Positions 9,716-18,696 of a stretch of DNA of 62,836 nt are shown here, piece after piece. A program made the translations under genes and the position numbers. Location: positions 1 through 62,836 of the forward strand of contig JAJDEI010000166.1 of the NCBI GenBank assembly GCA_029259845.1, in the 5' to 3' direction. How positions within the stretch are numbered: the stretch's first letter is position 1; every line of letters begins with the position of its first letter. The notes under the pieces were generated by a model that was given only the letters and a program-made list of their open reading frames with translations, had not been told where the DNA came from and did no database searches. This stretch comes from Planctomycetaceae bacterium (GTDB taxonomy: Bacteria; Planctomycetota; Planctomycetia; Planctomycetales; Planctomycetaceae).

Positions 9716-9840
9716 CGTCATTCTCTCTCACGGCCCGACACCGTGTGATCGTGATTGTCCCCAGCGCCCGCGGCACCCGCATCGCCGCAACGCTCCATTG
9801 AGCCGCAATCGGTTGTCCGTTGTGCCGCCACCGCCAACCC

Positions 9841-9956
9841 GTTTAGCCGCGACCGCCACTTGTTTAGCCCCGACCGCCAACCTGTTTAGCCGCGACCGCT
9901 AGGGAGCGCGCCGTTCCATTCCCCGGTCCCGCGCTCCCTAACGGTCGCGGCTAAAC
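9841..9956. repeat. GTTTAGCC array ending in a 27-base hairpin
   Basis: GTTTAGCCGCGACCG or a close variant starts at 9841, 9862 and 9884, about 21 bases apart. The last copy forms the left arm (9884-9910) of an inverted repeat whose right arm is 9930-9956, with one mismatch in 27 and a 19-base loop. It lies in the 268 bases between the stop of the gspJ-like gene and the start of the gspK-like gene. There is no T run, so it is not an ordinary terminator; it could stabilise or process the operon mRNA. Confidence 0.85.
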
Positions 9957-9983
9957 GATCCGCCCGCGGCTCACCGAAACCGC

Positions 9984-12215
9984 TCACAATTCCACAAACG
10001 GATGGATAATCGTCACCTGCCGCATCTGCTGGCTGGTGGGATCCAAAAACCGAACCGTAATCTGAATCGCCTGCAACCCGATGGTGTTATTAAACGCCCG
10101 CCAACGAATCTCCCCATCCTGCACCTCCTCCCCCGCCCGCGCCGGCCAAGCCGGTTCAGTGGGACCGGTGAAGTAATCGGCTGCTGCCCCCAACCCCAAG
10201 TCGGAGACTGCGACGACTTGATAGAACAGCGATTGGTGACCGGCGTAGAACTCGCCCGCTGCCCGCTGCCGTGGCACTGGAAACACGCGGCTGGGGAGGG
10301 TGACCGATGACGGAAAGTCATACTGCTGGCTTGGCTCCCAAACGACCGGGCGGAGACCTCCACTTCCTCCATTCGCGATTGGAAACTCGAAGTTGGCGCG
10401 ATCGGTCCAAAGTGGTCGAAACGGCGGCGGGTCGTCGAGGGCGAGTTCCGCGAGCGGAGTCGGCGATGTATTGGCCGGCGGGTCGAGAAAATCGTTTTCG
10501 GTATTGAAATTGAACTGGGGATGCCACGTGTCGAACACTCGGTTGAATGGATCGTCGGAACCCGGCCATCCAATTTCCGTTGCGTTGTCCATCGGGCCGT
10601 CGCCATCGTCGTCAAAACCGGCAATGCCTGGCTGGCCGTCAGGTCCCACGCCTGGTGTCAGACTTCCGTATCGGTACATCCCTCGAAGTGCGCTGGCATT
10701 CGGGAAAACTTCCGCCGTACTTGTGTCGTAAAGGGTAAATGTGCCGTTCGGAGCATTGGGGTTGTAAGTCTGCCGGAGATGCCAGTCTCCATTGAAGTTG
10801 GCGTGCCCCAAGTCGGCCCAAACGCCCAGGGCCGCATCCCAGACCTTGATGTCGAACGCATGCACGTTCGTCATCAGGATGTCTTCCCCCTCGCGCGGGC
10901 CGTTCTCATACAGGTCGACCTTGCCGTTTCCGTTGCCATCCGTCAATCCGGCGTCTGGGCTGAACGGCGTGATTGCGTGCAGCGGGTCCGCCGGCGGGAC
11001 CACGAGGCCCGGAAAAAGAAAATCTGGATCCGACGTCTCTTCGTGGGTGTAGCGCCCCATGAATGACGTCACCAATGTCGGCAGAAGGTGCTCCTTGGGA
11101 CGTCCCTGCAGTTGGCTGAAGCCGGTAATGCGGCGAGGTGAGGGGTCGTGACCGAACCGGTTCTGCGGGTTGCCGAGTGCACGCGGCTTCAAGCCGGGGG
11201 TAAACACCACCGAGTTATCGAGATCGGTGGCAACGTTGAACCGCATGCGTGTCGGCTCGGTTGTCTGATCCAACTCAGGATCAAACCGCGTGGCGGAGAA
11301 ATCGAAGTCATTCCAAAAATCGCTGTCACCGAATGCCGTGGGGGAGAGGTCTTCTCCCGTGTCATTGGTCCCGGTGTAGTTGCCCGGAATAAATTCGGCG
11401 GGCGGTGCGGGGAACGTGCGTGTCGGCTGGTCTTCGTCGCCGACTGGTCCGGGAGGCTGCGACAGCCCCGGCTCGCGGATCAACAGCACCCGCCGCATGA
11501 GATTGCCGTTGCGGATGAAGTAGGAGACTTCGGCAGTGTTCGACTCGGACGTTGCGGTATCGCCAGCGGCATAGGTAATCGGGTTTCCGGCTGCGTTGAT
11601 CTTGAAGCCGACGCCGTCGTCCCAGATCGGCTGATCGGAACTGGCATTCGCCCCAAAGGTGGTCCCAAGCGGCCGCGCGCGGCCGGTGTAGGGAGTCCTG
11701 TTCTCGTCGCCGAGGTGAATCACGGTGGCATTGGCGGTGAACTGCAGCACGTCGTCGGCGTCGTTGAACGGGTCGTTTTCGGAGATGTAGAAGTAGCCCC
11801 GTTCCTTGTGCTCATCGACGGTCCGTCCGGTGCCGCCCACGCCGTCGATGAAGTAATCCGGATGCAGCGACACAATGCCCCGCGCGAGTGAATTTGCCCG
11901 GTTGGCGAGGAGGTCCTGTCCGCCTACGACGTAGATTGGCTGTGTGATCGCATCGCCGCGCTGCTGATAGGTCCGCTTGGCCAGATCGCCCTGCAGCATG
12001 GTGACGACGGCCCGGGCGCGCTGATTGTTCTGGGAGGCGCCTCGCTGTTTCAGCAGGGTGCCGGTGGCGATTTGAAACGCCGAGGCGAAGATGGTCATCA
12101 TCAACAACACCAGCGCCACGGACACCAGCATTTCCACGAGCGTAAACCCGCCGCGGGGGAGACGCCCGGTGTCTGGTCGTTGCGTGCGCTGTTCGTCGTG
12201 CCGTGGTCGGTTCAT
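9984..12215 (-). CDS. GspJ/PilW-like pseudopilin
   Basis: Encodes 743 residues; ordinary GspJ is about 200. After a 22-residue basic leader ending LPRGG comes FTLVEMLVSVALVLLMMTIF, a class III signal with glutamate at +5, followed by SQNNQRARAVVTMLQGDLA, the start of the long pilin helix. The globular part is rich in short Asp/Gly segments and ends with IQITVRFLDPTSQQMRQVTIIHPFVEL, resembling the closing beta strands of PilW/GspJ proteins. The position between the GspI- and GspK-like genes supports the J assignment. It follows the GspI-like gene by 24 bases. The start ATG at 12215 has only a weak GGTGA ribosome site, so coupling to the upstream gene is likely. Confidence 0.82.
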   Translation of the reverse strand: MNRPRHDEQRTQRPDTGRLPRGGFTLVEMLVSVALVLLMMTIFASAFQIATGTLLKQRGASQNNQRARAVVTMLQGDLAKRTYQQRGDAITQPIYVVGGQDLLANRANSLARGIVSLHPDYFIDGVGGTGRTVDEHKERGYFYISENDPFNDADDVLQFTANATVIHLGDENRTPYTGRARPLGTTFGANASSDQPIWDDGVGFKINAAGNPITYAAGDTATSESNTAEVSYFIRNGNLMRRVLLIREPGLSQPPGPVGDEDQPTRTFPAPPAEFIPGNYTGTNDTGEDLSPTAFGDSDFWNDFDFSATRFDPELDQTTEPTRMRFNVATDLDNSVVFTPGLKPRALGNPQNRFGHDPSPRRITGFSQLQGRPKEHLLPTLVTSFMGRYTHEETSDPDFLFPGLVVPPADPLHAITPFSPDAGLTDGNGNGKVDLYENGPREGEDILMTNVHAFDIKVWDAALGVWADLGHANFNGDWHLRQTYNPNAPNGTFTLYDTSTAEVFPNASALRGMYRYGSLTPGVGPDGQPGIAGFDDDGDGPMDNATEIGWPGSDDPFNRVFDTWHPQFNFNTENDFLDPPANTSPTPLAELALDDPPPFRPLWTDRANFEFPIANGGSGGLRPVVWEPSQQYDFPSSVTLPSRVFPVPRQRAAGEFYAGHQSLFYQVVAVSDLGLGAAADYFTGPTEPAWPARAGEEVQDGEIRWRAFNNTIGLQAIQITVRFLDPTSQQMRQVTIIHPFVEL

Positions 12216-12239
12216 GGTTTCACCGGTTGAAGCTCAAGG

Positions 12240-13526
12240 TCATCGGCCTGTACTACGACGGGTGTCCAACGGAAACACCTGCACCACGCCGCGCGGGACG
12301 ACCAGCGTGGTCGTGAGGTTGCCTCCGGGCGGCAATTGTGGGGGTTTGCGGTCGAGCTGAATGATGGCTTGCATCGCCGTTTCCGAGATGATTTGTTGAA
12401 CGCGATACCAGCGTGCGTATGTGGGGTCGAAGACATACCCCCCTTTTCGGAGCGGGGCCGTTCGCCCCGGTGTTGGGTAAGTCTCCAAGTTGACTGTGGC
12501 GGTCAACTCCTCCTCATTAGTCGGAATGGACGGCCCAACCGTTGGGAACGTCGCCGTGTGCACGAGTTCTTCCTCGGGATCGGCAGAGGGCCGGTTGAAG
12601 AACACGACACAGTCGATTTCGCTCAGGCTGCCGCCGGGTGTGCCCCGCTTACGGACGGTCAGCATCCAGGTATAACGGAAATCCTGCGACTCAACGCGCA
12701 CCTCCGAAAGCGGCTCAAAACCGAGCGGCAGCGGAACCGTCCAGTCGATTGTGTTCGGACTAAACGCGACTGCCGTCGTTGGCGTCCTCTCTCGGATCAG
12801 ACTTCGTTTGCCTGACGCATCAATCAACACCAGGCGCAGCGGGCCGGCCACCGCGGTCAATGACGACAATGCATCACCAATCGTGGCGGCATCGAACGTT
12901 GCCTGCGTGCGGGCGAGGTTGAGACTGGCCGGAATCGCCGTGAAGAGTGTGTCAAACTGGTCCGGCAGAGCGACGAACCGAAGGATGTCGTTGCGTGTGT
13001 CGTTCGGCGCGATGAAGAAATCGGGGCGAAGTGGGGGAACGGGTTGTCCGTAGAGATTGTCACCATTCAAACCTAGCCGCCGCAGCGGTGTGTCTCTCTC
13101 ATCATCGGCGAACGGCGTTCCATTGAGAAGGATCAACGGCTGCGGAAGTGCCGCTGGGCCGAAATCGTAATTCCTTGGAGCCAATCCCGCATCGACGCCG
13201 TATCTGAGGTTAAGGGGTTGCGGGGCGTTTGGCCGGTCTACAAATCCGAGCGGATCAATCACGCAGCGGGTGACGGCTCCGTTGACAGGTTGCGGGATGA
13301 AGTCATCCGAGACGAGTCCAAGGATGTCGACGGCGGTTTCGGCTTGCTGTTTGAGGATGGCGGCGTTGGTGAGTTGGGTTCCCTGGACGGACCGCAGGAA
13401 GGCAATGGGGAACAGCGACATCACCGAGAGGATGCCCACGCTCATCACGAGGATGGCCATCAGCACCTCGACGAGCGTGGTGCCGCGCACGCCCACGGGT
13501 TGCAACCCGTGGGCTTGGCGGGCCAT
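12240..13526 (-). CDS. GspI/PilV-like pseudopilin
   Basis: Encodes 428 residues. GVRG then TTLVEVLMAILVMSVGILSV is a class III pilin signal; GspI and PilV share this LVEVLMA/GIL pattern. A stretch of QGTQLTNAAILKQQAETAVDI continues the N-terminal helix. The rest is an unassigned domain, mostly beta by look. The only ATG that fits is at 13526, giving a 17-residue leader, most of which (ARQAHGLQPVGV) is encoded by a perfect 24-base palindrome at 13491-13514. No ribosome site is obvious, and the GspH-like gene ends 20 bases upstream, again suggesting coupled translation. Confidence 0.82.
   Translation of the reverse strand: MARQAHGLQPVGVRGTTLVEVLMAILVMSVGILSVMSLFPIAFLRSVQGTQLTNAAILKQQAETAVDILGLVSDDFIPQPVNGAVTRCVIDPLGFVDRPNAPQPLNLRYGVDAGLAPRNYDFGPAALPQPLILLNGTPFADDERDTPLRRLGLNGDNLYGQPVPPLRPDFFIAPNDTRNDILRFVALPDQFDTLFTAIPASLNLARTQATFDAATIGDALSSLTAVAGPLRLVLIDASGKRSLIRERTPTTAVAFSPNTIDWTVPLPLGFEPLSEVRVESQDFRYTWMLTVRKRGTPGGSLSEIDCVVFFNRPSADPEEELVHTATFPTVGPSIPTNEEELTATVNLETYPTPGRTAPLRKGGYVFDPTYARWYRVQQIISETAMQAIIQLDRKPPQLPPGGNLTTTLVVPRGVVQVFPLDTRRSTGR
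13491..13514. repeat. Perfect 24-base palindrome in the gspI leader
   Basis: The sequence reads GCCCACGGGTTG followed by its exact reverse complement. It is translated as part of the leader peptide between the start codon and the cleavage site of the GspI-like protein. Its ACGGGTTGCAACCCGT core looks like a dispersed repeat rather than gene-specific sequence. Confidence 0.9.
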
Positions 13527-13546
13527 CCACTGGAGAGGAACACGTC

Positions 13547-14797
13547 TCACTTCGCCACCTCCCCTTGCAGACCGAACTCCCACACATCGTGTTTGGACGA
13601 CAGCCACGACACACCCCCGTCCACGGTGCGCCCGCCCGGTGTGAGGCTCCAAGGCGGTTCGCCCATGTTGTTCGACATGCCCGCGATCACCGCTTGGAAG
13701 ACTAACCCATTGTAATAGTTTGGTGAGACGGTATCCCCCACAGCATATGATTGGCCGCTCTGCCATGGCGCCGGGTAGGCGGTAAGCGACCGAATTGGAT
13801 GCGAGATCACGCGGCCTGCCTTGGTGAAGATGGTGATTCCCAATTCATCGCCATGTCGATCGGGCGGAACGGGGAATTGGGCGACGGGATATTCGTCTGT
13901 TCCGTCACCGTTGGTGTCGCGAGGCACTGTCGGGCTGCCGGGCAGCGCATTTTCGAGGGCGTCGGCGAGGTCGACGATGTGCAGATGGATGATCCCCGCT
14001 GCTGCGGCGTCGCCCACGACCGTTCCCTTAGCGGAGAACAGAATGTCCATGCGGTTGGAGAACTGCGGGTTTCCAGTCGTGTCGAATGCCATCCATCCGT
14101 CTGGCAAATGACTTGTCTCCAGATCAATACAAGTGCCGCGCGGCAGTTCCAACGCCTCCTCCCCCGTCATCACGTCCGGGTTGAGTATGACGGAAAACGT
14201 CAGGGGAAGACTGAAGTTACCACTGTCTCGCATGTCAGGGTGCCGCTCGAAGGTGTGCACGATATGCGGGCCGGGACCAGACAGCGGGAATGCGTCCGGA
14301 AGCATGGTCAGCGGCTGCTCCCAGCCTTCAACTTTGATCTTCGTACCGGGACCGATGAGGCCGCGTTCATTCAGAGTTGCCCAGTTCGTGTTCGTCGCAC
14401 GCAAGGCAGGTTGACCACCAACATCGAGGAATGCCTCGATGACACCTGACGAGTCGTTTGCGGGCGATTCGATGTAGACGAGGCTAGTGCAGATGGCTCG
14501 TCGCTGCCCACTGGGAGAATCTTCGGTGATGCTGTCGTTGACGAGCAGGCGGATGCCGACCGGGCGGGGGTTGCCGGGGTTTTCGCGGCTGTTGTAGATC
14601 GCGCGGTCGCGGGCGCCTTCAACCTTGGACTGTACCTGCCGCGCGGCTCCCCGCACCCGCGCGCTGGTCGACGACAGGTTGATCGCCCCGATGGTCATCA
14701 CCGTGAGCACCACAAAAATCGAGATCACCACGAGCAGTTCCACCAGAGTGAAACCGCGACGTTCGGCATTCGCAGGAGGGCGGTGAATGAGTCGCAT
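13547..14797 (-). CDS. GspH/FimT-like pseudopilin
   Basis: Encodes 416 residues. The leader ends ERRG, followed by [20 protein letters not shown] and the helix SARVRGAARQVQSKVEGARDRAIYNS. ARDRAI with the following small beta region is the GspH/FimT signature, and VGIRLLV matches the first beta strand. The C-terminal two thirds are an extra region not found in ordinary GspH (about 160-190 residues). I prefer the ATG at 14797; a TTG at 14806 is possible. The start lies 5 bases beyond the upstream gene's stop codon (14803-14805), with a run of G residues upstream as a possible ribosome site. Confidence 0.83.
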   Translation of the reverse strand: MRLIHRPPANAERRGFTLVELLVVISIFVVLTVMTIGAINLSSTSARVRGAARQVQSKVEGARDRAIYNSRENPGNPRPVGIRLLVNDSITEDSPSGQRRAICTSLVYIESPANDSSGVIEAFLDVGGQPALRATNTNWATLNERGLIGPGTKIKVEGWEQPLTMLPDAFPLSGPGPHIVHTFERHPDMRDSGNFSLPLTFSVILNPDVMTGEEALELPRGTCIDLETSHLPDGWMAFDTTGNPQFSNRMDILFSAKGTVVGDAAAAGIIHLHIVDLADALENALPGSPTVPRDTNGDGTDEYPVAQFPVPPDRHGDELGITIFTKAGRVISHPIRSLTAYPAPWQSGQSYAVGDTVSPNYYNGLVFQAVIAGMSNNMGEPPWSLTPGGRTVDGGVSWLSSKHDVWEFGLQGEVAK

Positions 14798-14802
14798 CGG
14801 AT

Positions 14803-15987
14803 TCAATTCCCCCCACTCAGATTCGTGATATTGTCGTTGAGTGCTGTGTCGCCGGGGTTGGCGATAATGCTTGTTCCGCCGATCGGCATAGCCAGATGGC
14901 CGAAGCTGGCGGTATCGGCAGGGTCTTCAAGGCCGAAGTCACCGTCGCTCCCGGCGGACACGATCAGCGGCGTGTGAAAGCTGTCCAACGTGTGGAACTC
15001 CTGTTCAAAACTGGCCACGTTGCAGCCCAAGAGAATTCCTTGAGGATCGTCCGGGTCGTGTAGGGCCGCCGCCGTGTTGAGTGACCCGAACGCAAGCGAC
15101 ACGAGGTTCGGAAAGGGGGCTAACTTGACGATCGCGCCTGCCCCATGTTTGGCCGGGGCCGTGCTCAGTGAACCGCGGAATACGTCAAGAGAATTGGCTG
15201 ACGTTGAGTCAACCTGCATCAACTCCTGCCCCACGATTACATATACTTTTGCAGACCCCGCTGCGGTGAGTGCCGGTTGGATAACCATCCCATTGGAAAC
15301 ATCAATGGTTTCCAAGGTTCCGGGTGCCGGGGTCGTTAGGATGTCGGAGGTTGTTGTAAGTAGTGGATTGGGGGTATCGAACAAGTTCAATAGCCGCGTC
15401 GGCCAGCGGTAGAAGCGGAGCGGTTTGCCCCAGGCGTCGACCAGTTCGGGGAATGTGTCTCCGTCGGTGTCGGCCAGTTCGCGGCCTGTGAAGCTGTCTT
15501 CATCAACTGGTGTGGCTCCGCGAAACTTCCCTTGAGTGAGCGTGAGGTACAGCAGCTCCGAGCTATCGGCATCGTTTCCATCGGCGGACCATCCGGAGTA
15601 AGCCGATCCGAACACTGCTTCAACGTCGCGCTGCGGAAAGTGCGCCCGGAAGATGGCCTTGAGTGCTGCAACCTCTGCCTGTTGCGGCGTGCTACAGAAA
15701 GAGTAGTTGCGAGGTGGGACCAGAAGGTATTGGGGGGACACGACCTCCTGCTTGACGGCGTTTGATCCTTCGAATTCACGGTTCCAGGCGGTGACTTGTT
15801 GCTGGAGGAGTGCTTCTACTTTGGCGATCGTTGCACGGGTGGCGGCTTCGCGGGCCGATTCCATCATGTTGCCGTAGACGGCGACGGAGATGGCGATCAG
15901 GGCGGCGATGATCGTGATCACCACCAGGATCTCCAGGAGCGTGAAGCCCCCCGGACGCTTTGAGCCGCGCTGTGTTGTCCGCTGCAT
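14803..15987 (-). CDS. GspG-like pseudopilin 2
   Basis: Encodes 394 residues. The leader MQRTTQRGSKRPGG is followed by FTLLEILVVITIIAALIAIS and VYGNMMESAREAATRATIAKVEAL, a class III pilin signal with the long amphipathic helix. The DADSSELLYLTLTQGKFRGATP and WGKPLRFYRWP segments resemble the loop-rich C-terminal part of GspG-type major pseudopilins, which hold calcium. The protein is about 2.5 times as long as ordinary GspG. The ATG at 15987 has GGAGAG just upstream; the longer frame before it reads as noise. It sits 85 bases beyond the other GspG-like gene. Confidence 0.83.
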   Translation of the reverse strand: MQRTTQRGSKRPGGFTLLEILVVITIIAALIAISVAVYGNMMESAREAATRATIAKVEALLQQQVTAWNREFEGSNAVKQEVVSPQYLLVPPRNYSFCSTPQQAEVAALKAIFRAHFPQRDVEAVFGSAYSGWSADGNDADSSELLYLTLTQGKFRGATPVDEDSFTGRELADTDGDTFPELVDAWGKPLRFYRWPTRLLNLFDTPNPLLTTTSDILTTPAPGTLETIDVSNGMVIQPALTAAGSAKVYVIVGQELMQVDSTSANSLDVFRGSLSTAPAKHGAGAIVKLAPFPNLVSLAFGSLNTAAALHDPDDPQGILLGCNVASFEQEFHTLDSFHTPLIVSAGSDGDFGLEDPADTASFGHLAMPIGGTSIIANPGDTALNDNITNLSGGN

Positions 15988-16072
15988 TTCTCTCTCCCCC
16001 CTCCTGCCAGACCTGTGCCCGCCTGCCGCCCGCCCCGCTGTTGGGACGTCCCGCTGCCCGCCGGAGACCGGC

Positions 16073-17008
16073 TTACTCCAACGTCCCGCTCGAAAAGTTC
16101 GTGATGTTGTCGCGATCGTCCGACGTGTCACCGGTGTTGTTCGTAAAACCGTCCCCGTTCGACCACAGCCCGCCGATGCCAAACACGCCGTCGAACCCGG
16201 AAGAAATGATCTGATAGGTTTTCGCTTTCCAGGGAACCTTCTCATTTTCCGGCGTCGATGTGTCATCGATTCTCGTTAAGTAAACATCTGTGATATCCGG
16301 GGTGCCGTTGCCGTCCAAATCTGCATCGGCAGGCCGATACCCGCGGCCCCCGTAGCTGCTGAGGTAAAGATACGGAACCTGCGACGCCGGAATCTTGTGC
16401 GCGTAGGCATGCGCGCCATCGCCGTCGTCATCGATCATGCGGTCCGGGCCGAACTCCTGAAACGGTCCGGTGCGCGTGCCGCCTGACGCGAATGGGTCCT
16501 GCGGGTTCTTGGAGAAGCCGTCGGCCACCGGCATGTCTGTTGGAGTTGCCGTGTCGGTGATCGTGTCCGGACCGCCGAGGAAAAACAGCAGGCATTCGTC
16601 GCCGGTGAGGATGAAGGTATCACCAGCGTCGTTATCGCCGTTCAAATCGCGACCTGTTAGCGGATTGCCGCTGCTGTCATTGTGGATCGCGTCGAAGTTG
16701 AACTGAGGCCACAGTTGCCTGACTAAAGTCCTGTTCTGGACATCCCAACTCGCGCCATCTTCATACAGCGTGATTTTGCTGGGCGGTTCCTGGCCGAACT
16801 CGCCGACGAATTGGGTGATGCCCGCTTCGAAGCCGCTGATTTCGGTGCGGACTTCCGTGTTTCGCAGGGTGGTTCTCACCGAGCCGATGGCCGGCAGCAG
16901 CAGGGCCATCAGGATCGAGATGATCACGATCACGATCATCAGTTCGATCAGCGAGAAGCCGCGGCGTGCCGACGGGAATTGTCTGGAGAAGATCGTCCGG
17001 GGAGACAT
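16073..17008 (-). CDS. GspG-like pseudopilin 1
   Basis: Encodes 311 residues. MSPRTIFSRQFPSARRG leads into FSLIELMIVIVIISILMALL, one of the clearest class III signals in the cluster, then SVRTTLRNTEVRTEISGFE. In the C-terminal half GDECLLFFLGG, DPFASGG and YLYLSSYGGRGYRP match the calcium-loop region of GspG-type pilins, and the ending has FDGVFG. The ATG at 17008 has AGGAG 7 bases upstream, the best ribosome site in the operon, which suits the major pseudopilin. It follows GspF by 302 bases, so a promoter of its own is possible. Confidence 0.87.
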   Translation of the reverse strand: MSPRTIFSRQFPSARRGFSLIELMIVIVIISILMALLLPAIGSVRTTLRNTEVRTEISGFEAGITQFVGEFGQEPPSKITLYEDGASWDVQNRTLVRQLWPQFNFDAIHNDSSGNPLTGRDLNGDNDAGDTFILTGDECLLFFLGGPDTITDTATPTDMPVADGFSKNPQDPFASGGTRTGPFQEFGPDRMIDDDGDGAHAYAHKIPASQVPYLYLSSYGGRGYRPADADLDGNGTPDITDVYLTRIDDTSTPENEKVPWKAKTYQIISSGFDGVFGIGGLWSNGDGFTNNTGDTSDDRDNITNFSSGTLE

Positions 17009-17310
17009 AACGGGCTCCTGCGAAGTGGGGATTCGTCGGCCGCAAAACGGGTCGCGGAAATGGTCGCGGAACCGGCGGCTCCGCCAGGTGGGGGATGTGA
17101 ATTGCCGCCGTGCGATACAGCGGTGTCGCGCACCGCTGCATAACCGTCCTGAGATGAAACCGGAAACGGAGACCTGCCGCAGACACTGCACGCCGCGTGC
17201 CAGTTGGGTTGCCGGTCGATGGGTTTGCCGTGAGATCATTGTTCAGGGACTAGGGGTCAGGGATTAGGGGCCAGTCTGTGACACTCAACACCGAACACTG
17301 GACACTCATT
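17009..17310. other. Gap between gspG-like and gspF genes
   Basis: About 300 bases with no supported gene. The part next to gspF (17250-17305) contains simple-word sequence such as GACTAGGGGTCAGGGATTAG and CACTCAACACCGAACACTGG, which resembles the degenerate word repeats seen in other gaps here. Confidence 0.4.
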
Positions 17311-18567
17311 TCACGAGAGCTCGTTGAGCAGTTTGACGAGCGGCATGAACAGGGCGATCACGATGAAGCCGACGATCAGGCCGAGTACGACCACCATGAT
17401 CGGTTCGAGCATGTTGACCAGGGCTTCGACCAGGACGGAGACTTCTTCGTCGTACACATCGGCCACCTTATACAACATATTGTCCAAGGCACCGGTCTCC
17501 TCGCCCACGTCGACCATGTTGACGACCATGTCGTCGACGATGCGGGTTTCCTTGAGCGGCACGGCCATCGACTCACCCTCGCGGATCGACTGGTGAATGT
17601 GATTGAACGCTTTGCGGAACACTTCGTTGCCGGCCGTGTCCCGGGCGATACTTAAGGCTTCCAGAATGGGCACTCCGGAGGAGATTAACGTGCCTAATGT
17701 GCGGCACGTGCGGGCCACCGTCGATTTGGAAATGATCTGCCCGAGAATAGGTATCTTCATCGCGATCCGGTCGACGATGTAGGCCCCCGTCGGGTTCTTT
17801 TTGACGATCTTGATAAACAGCCAGAAGCCGATCGGAATGGCGGGGATGAGATAGAAGTAGTTGACGACCCAGTCGCTCATCGCGATCAGCCAGATGGTGA
17901 TATCCGGCAGGTCGACGCCGAAGTCGTTGAAGATGTCCTTAAACTTGGGGATAATCCAGTACATGATGAAACCGACGATGCCGGTGGCGACGGTAATCAC
18001 CGCGACGGGATAAACCATCGCTCCCTGCACTTTTCGCTTGAGGGACTGGGCCCGCTCCTTGAACTCCGCCAGCCGCTGGAGGATAACCTCCATCGCACCG
18101 CCGGCTTCCCCGGCTTTGACCATATTGACGTACAGGTTATCGAAGGCTTTGGGCTGCTTGGCCATCGCCTCCGAAAGCGTGTTGCCCGACTCGATGTCTT
18201 CGATCACGCCGACGAGCGAGGCTTTGAGCGGCCCCGGTTTGCACTGCCCTTCGAGAATACGGAGCGAGCGCAGAATGGGGAGTCCCGCATCCTGCAGGGT
18301 CGAGAGTTGCCGCGTGAAGGTGCACAACTGTTTGGGCCGCACGCCTCCGATGGAGATGCCGCCGACCGACTTCTTTTTGCCCTTGGCCTGGGTGCGGGTG
18401 GCGACCGCGGTCTTGCCCTTTTTCCGGCTCGACTTCTCCGCGATCTTGGTGACGAAGAACCCCTTCTCGCGGATCATCGTCTGGGCTTCGTGCTCCGAGG
18501 GCGCGTCAATGGAGTCCTTAATCTCCAAGCCGGTGTTGTCCATCGCCTCGTAGGTATAAGTTGGCAT
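17311..18567 (-). CDS. gspF: Type II secretion / type IV pilus inner-membrane platform protein
   Basis: Encodes 418 residues. GspF/PilC is the polytopic protein that couples the cytoplasmic ATPase to pilin assembly. Seen: MPTYTYEAMDNTG at the start, a typical GspF/PilC opening; two T2SSF domains, the first around residues 90-215 (FTRQLSTLQDAGLPILRSL ... VKAGEAGGAMEVILQRLAEF) and the second around 290-415 (LGTLISSGVPILEALSIA ... VDVGEETGALDNML); and three membrane helices (about 190-215, 240-260 and 385-410). The ATG at 18567 has GGGAG upstream. The reading frame stays open upstream into the broken four-helix-bundle gene, interrupted only by one TAG. Confidence 0.95.
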   Translation of the reverse strand: MPTYTYEAMDNTGLEIKDSIDAPSEHEAQTMIREKGFFVTKIAEKSSRKKGKTAVATRTQAKGKKKSVGGISIGGVRPKQLCTFTRQLSTLQDAGLPILRSLRILEGQCKPGPLKASLVGVIEDIESGNTLSEAMAKQPKAFDNLYVNMVKAGEAGGAMEVILQRLAEFKERAQSLKRKVQGAMVYPVAVITVATGIVGFIMYWIIPKFKDIFNDFGVDLPDITIWLIAMSDWVVNYFYLIPAIPIGFWLFIKIVKKNPTGAYIVDRIAMKIPILGQIISKSTVARTCRTLGTLISSGVPILEALSIARDTAGNEVFRKAFNHIHQSIREGESMAVPLKETRIVDDMVVNMVDVGEETGALDNMLYKVADVYDEEVSVLVEALVNMLEPIMVVVLGLIVGFIVIALFMPLVKLLNELS

Positions 18568-18696
18568 GGTGCGCTCCCTTTGGTCGCAGTTGATTAGTTG
18601 ACTCGTTGATTCGTTTGACGATGAACGTGTTAGTGATGTGCGGAGGCCTGCCAGCATGCGGCCAATGTCCTGCAGCTTATCTCGCGACTTCCGGGC

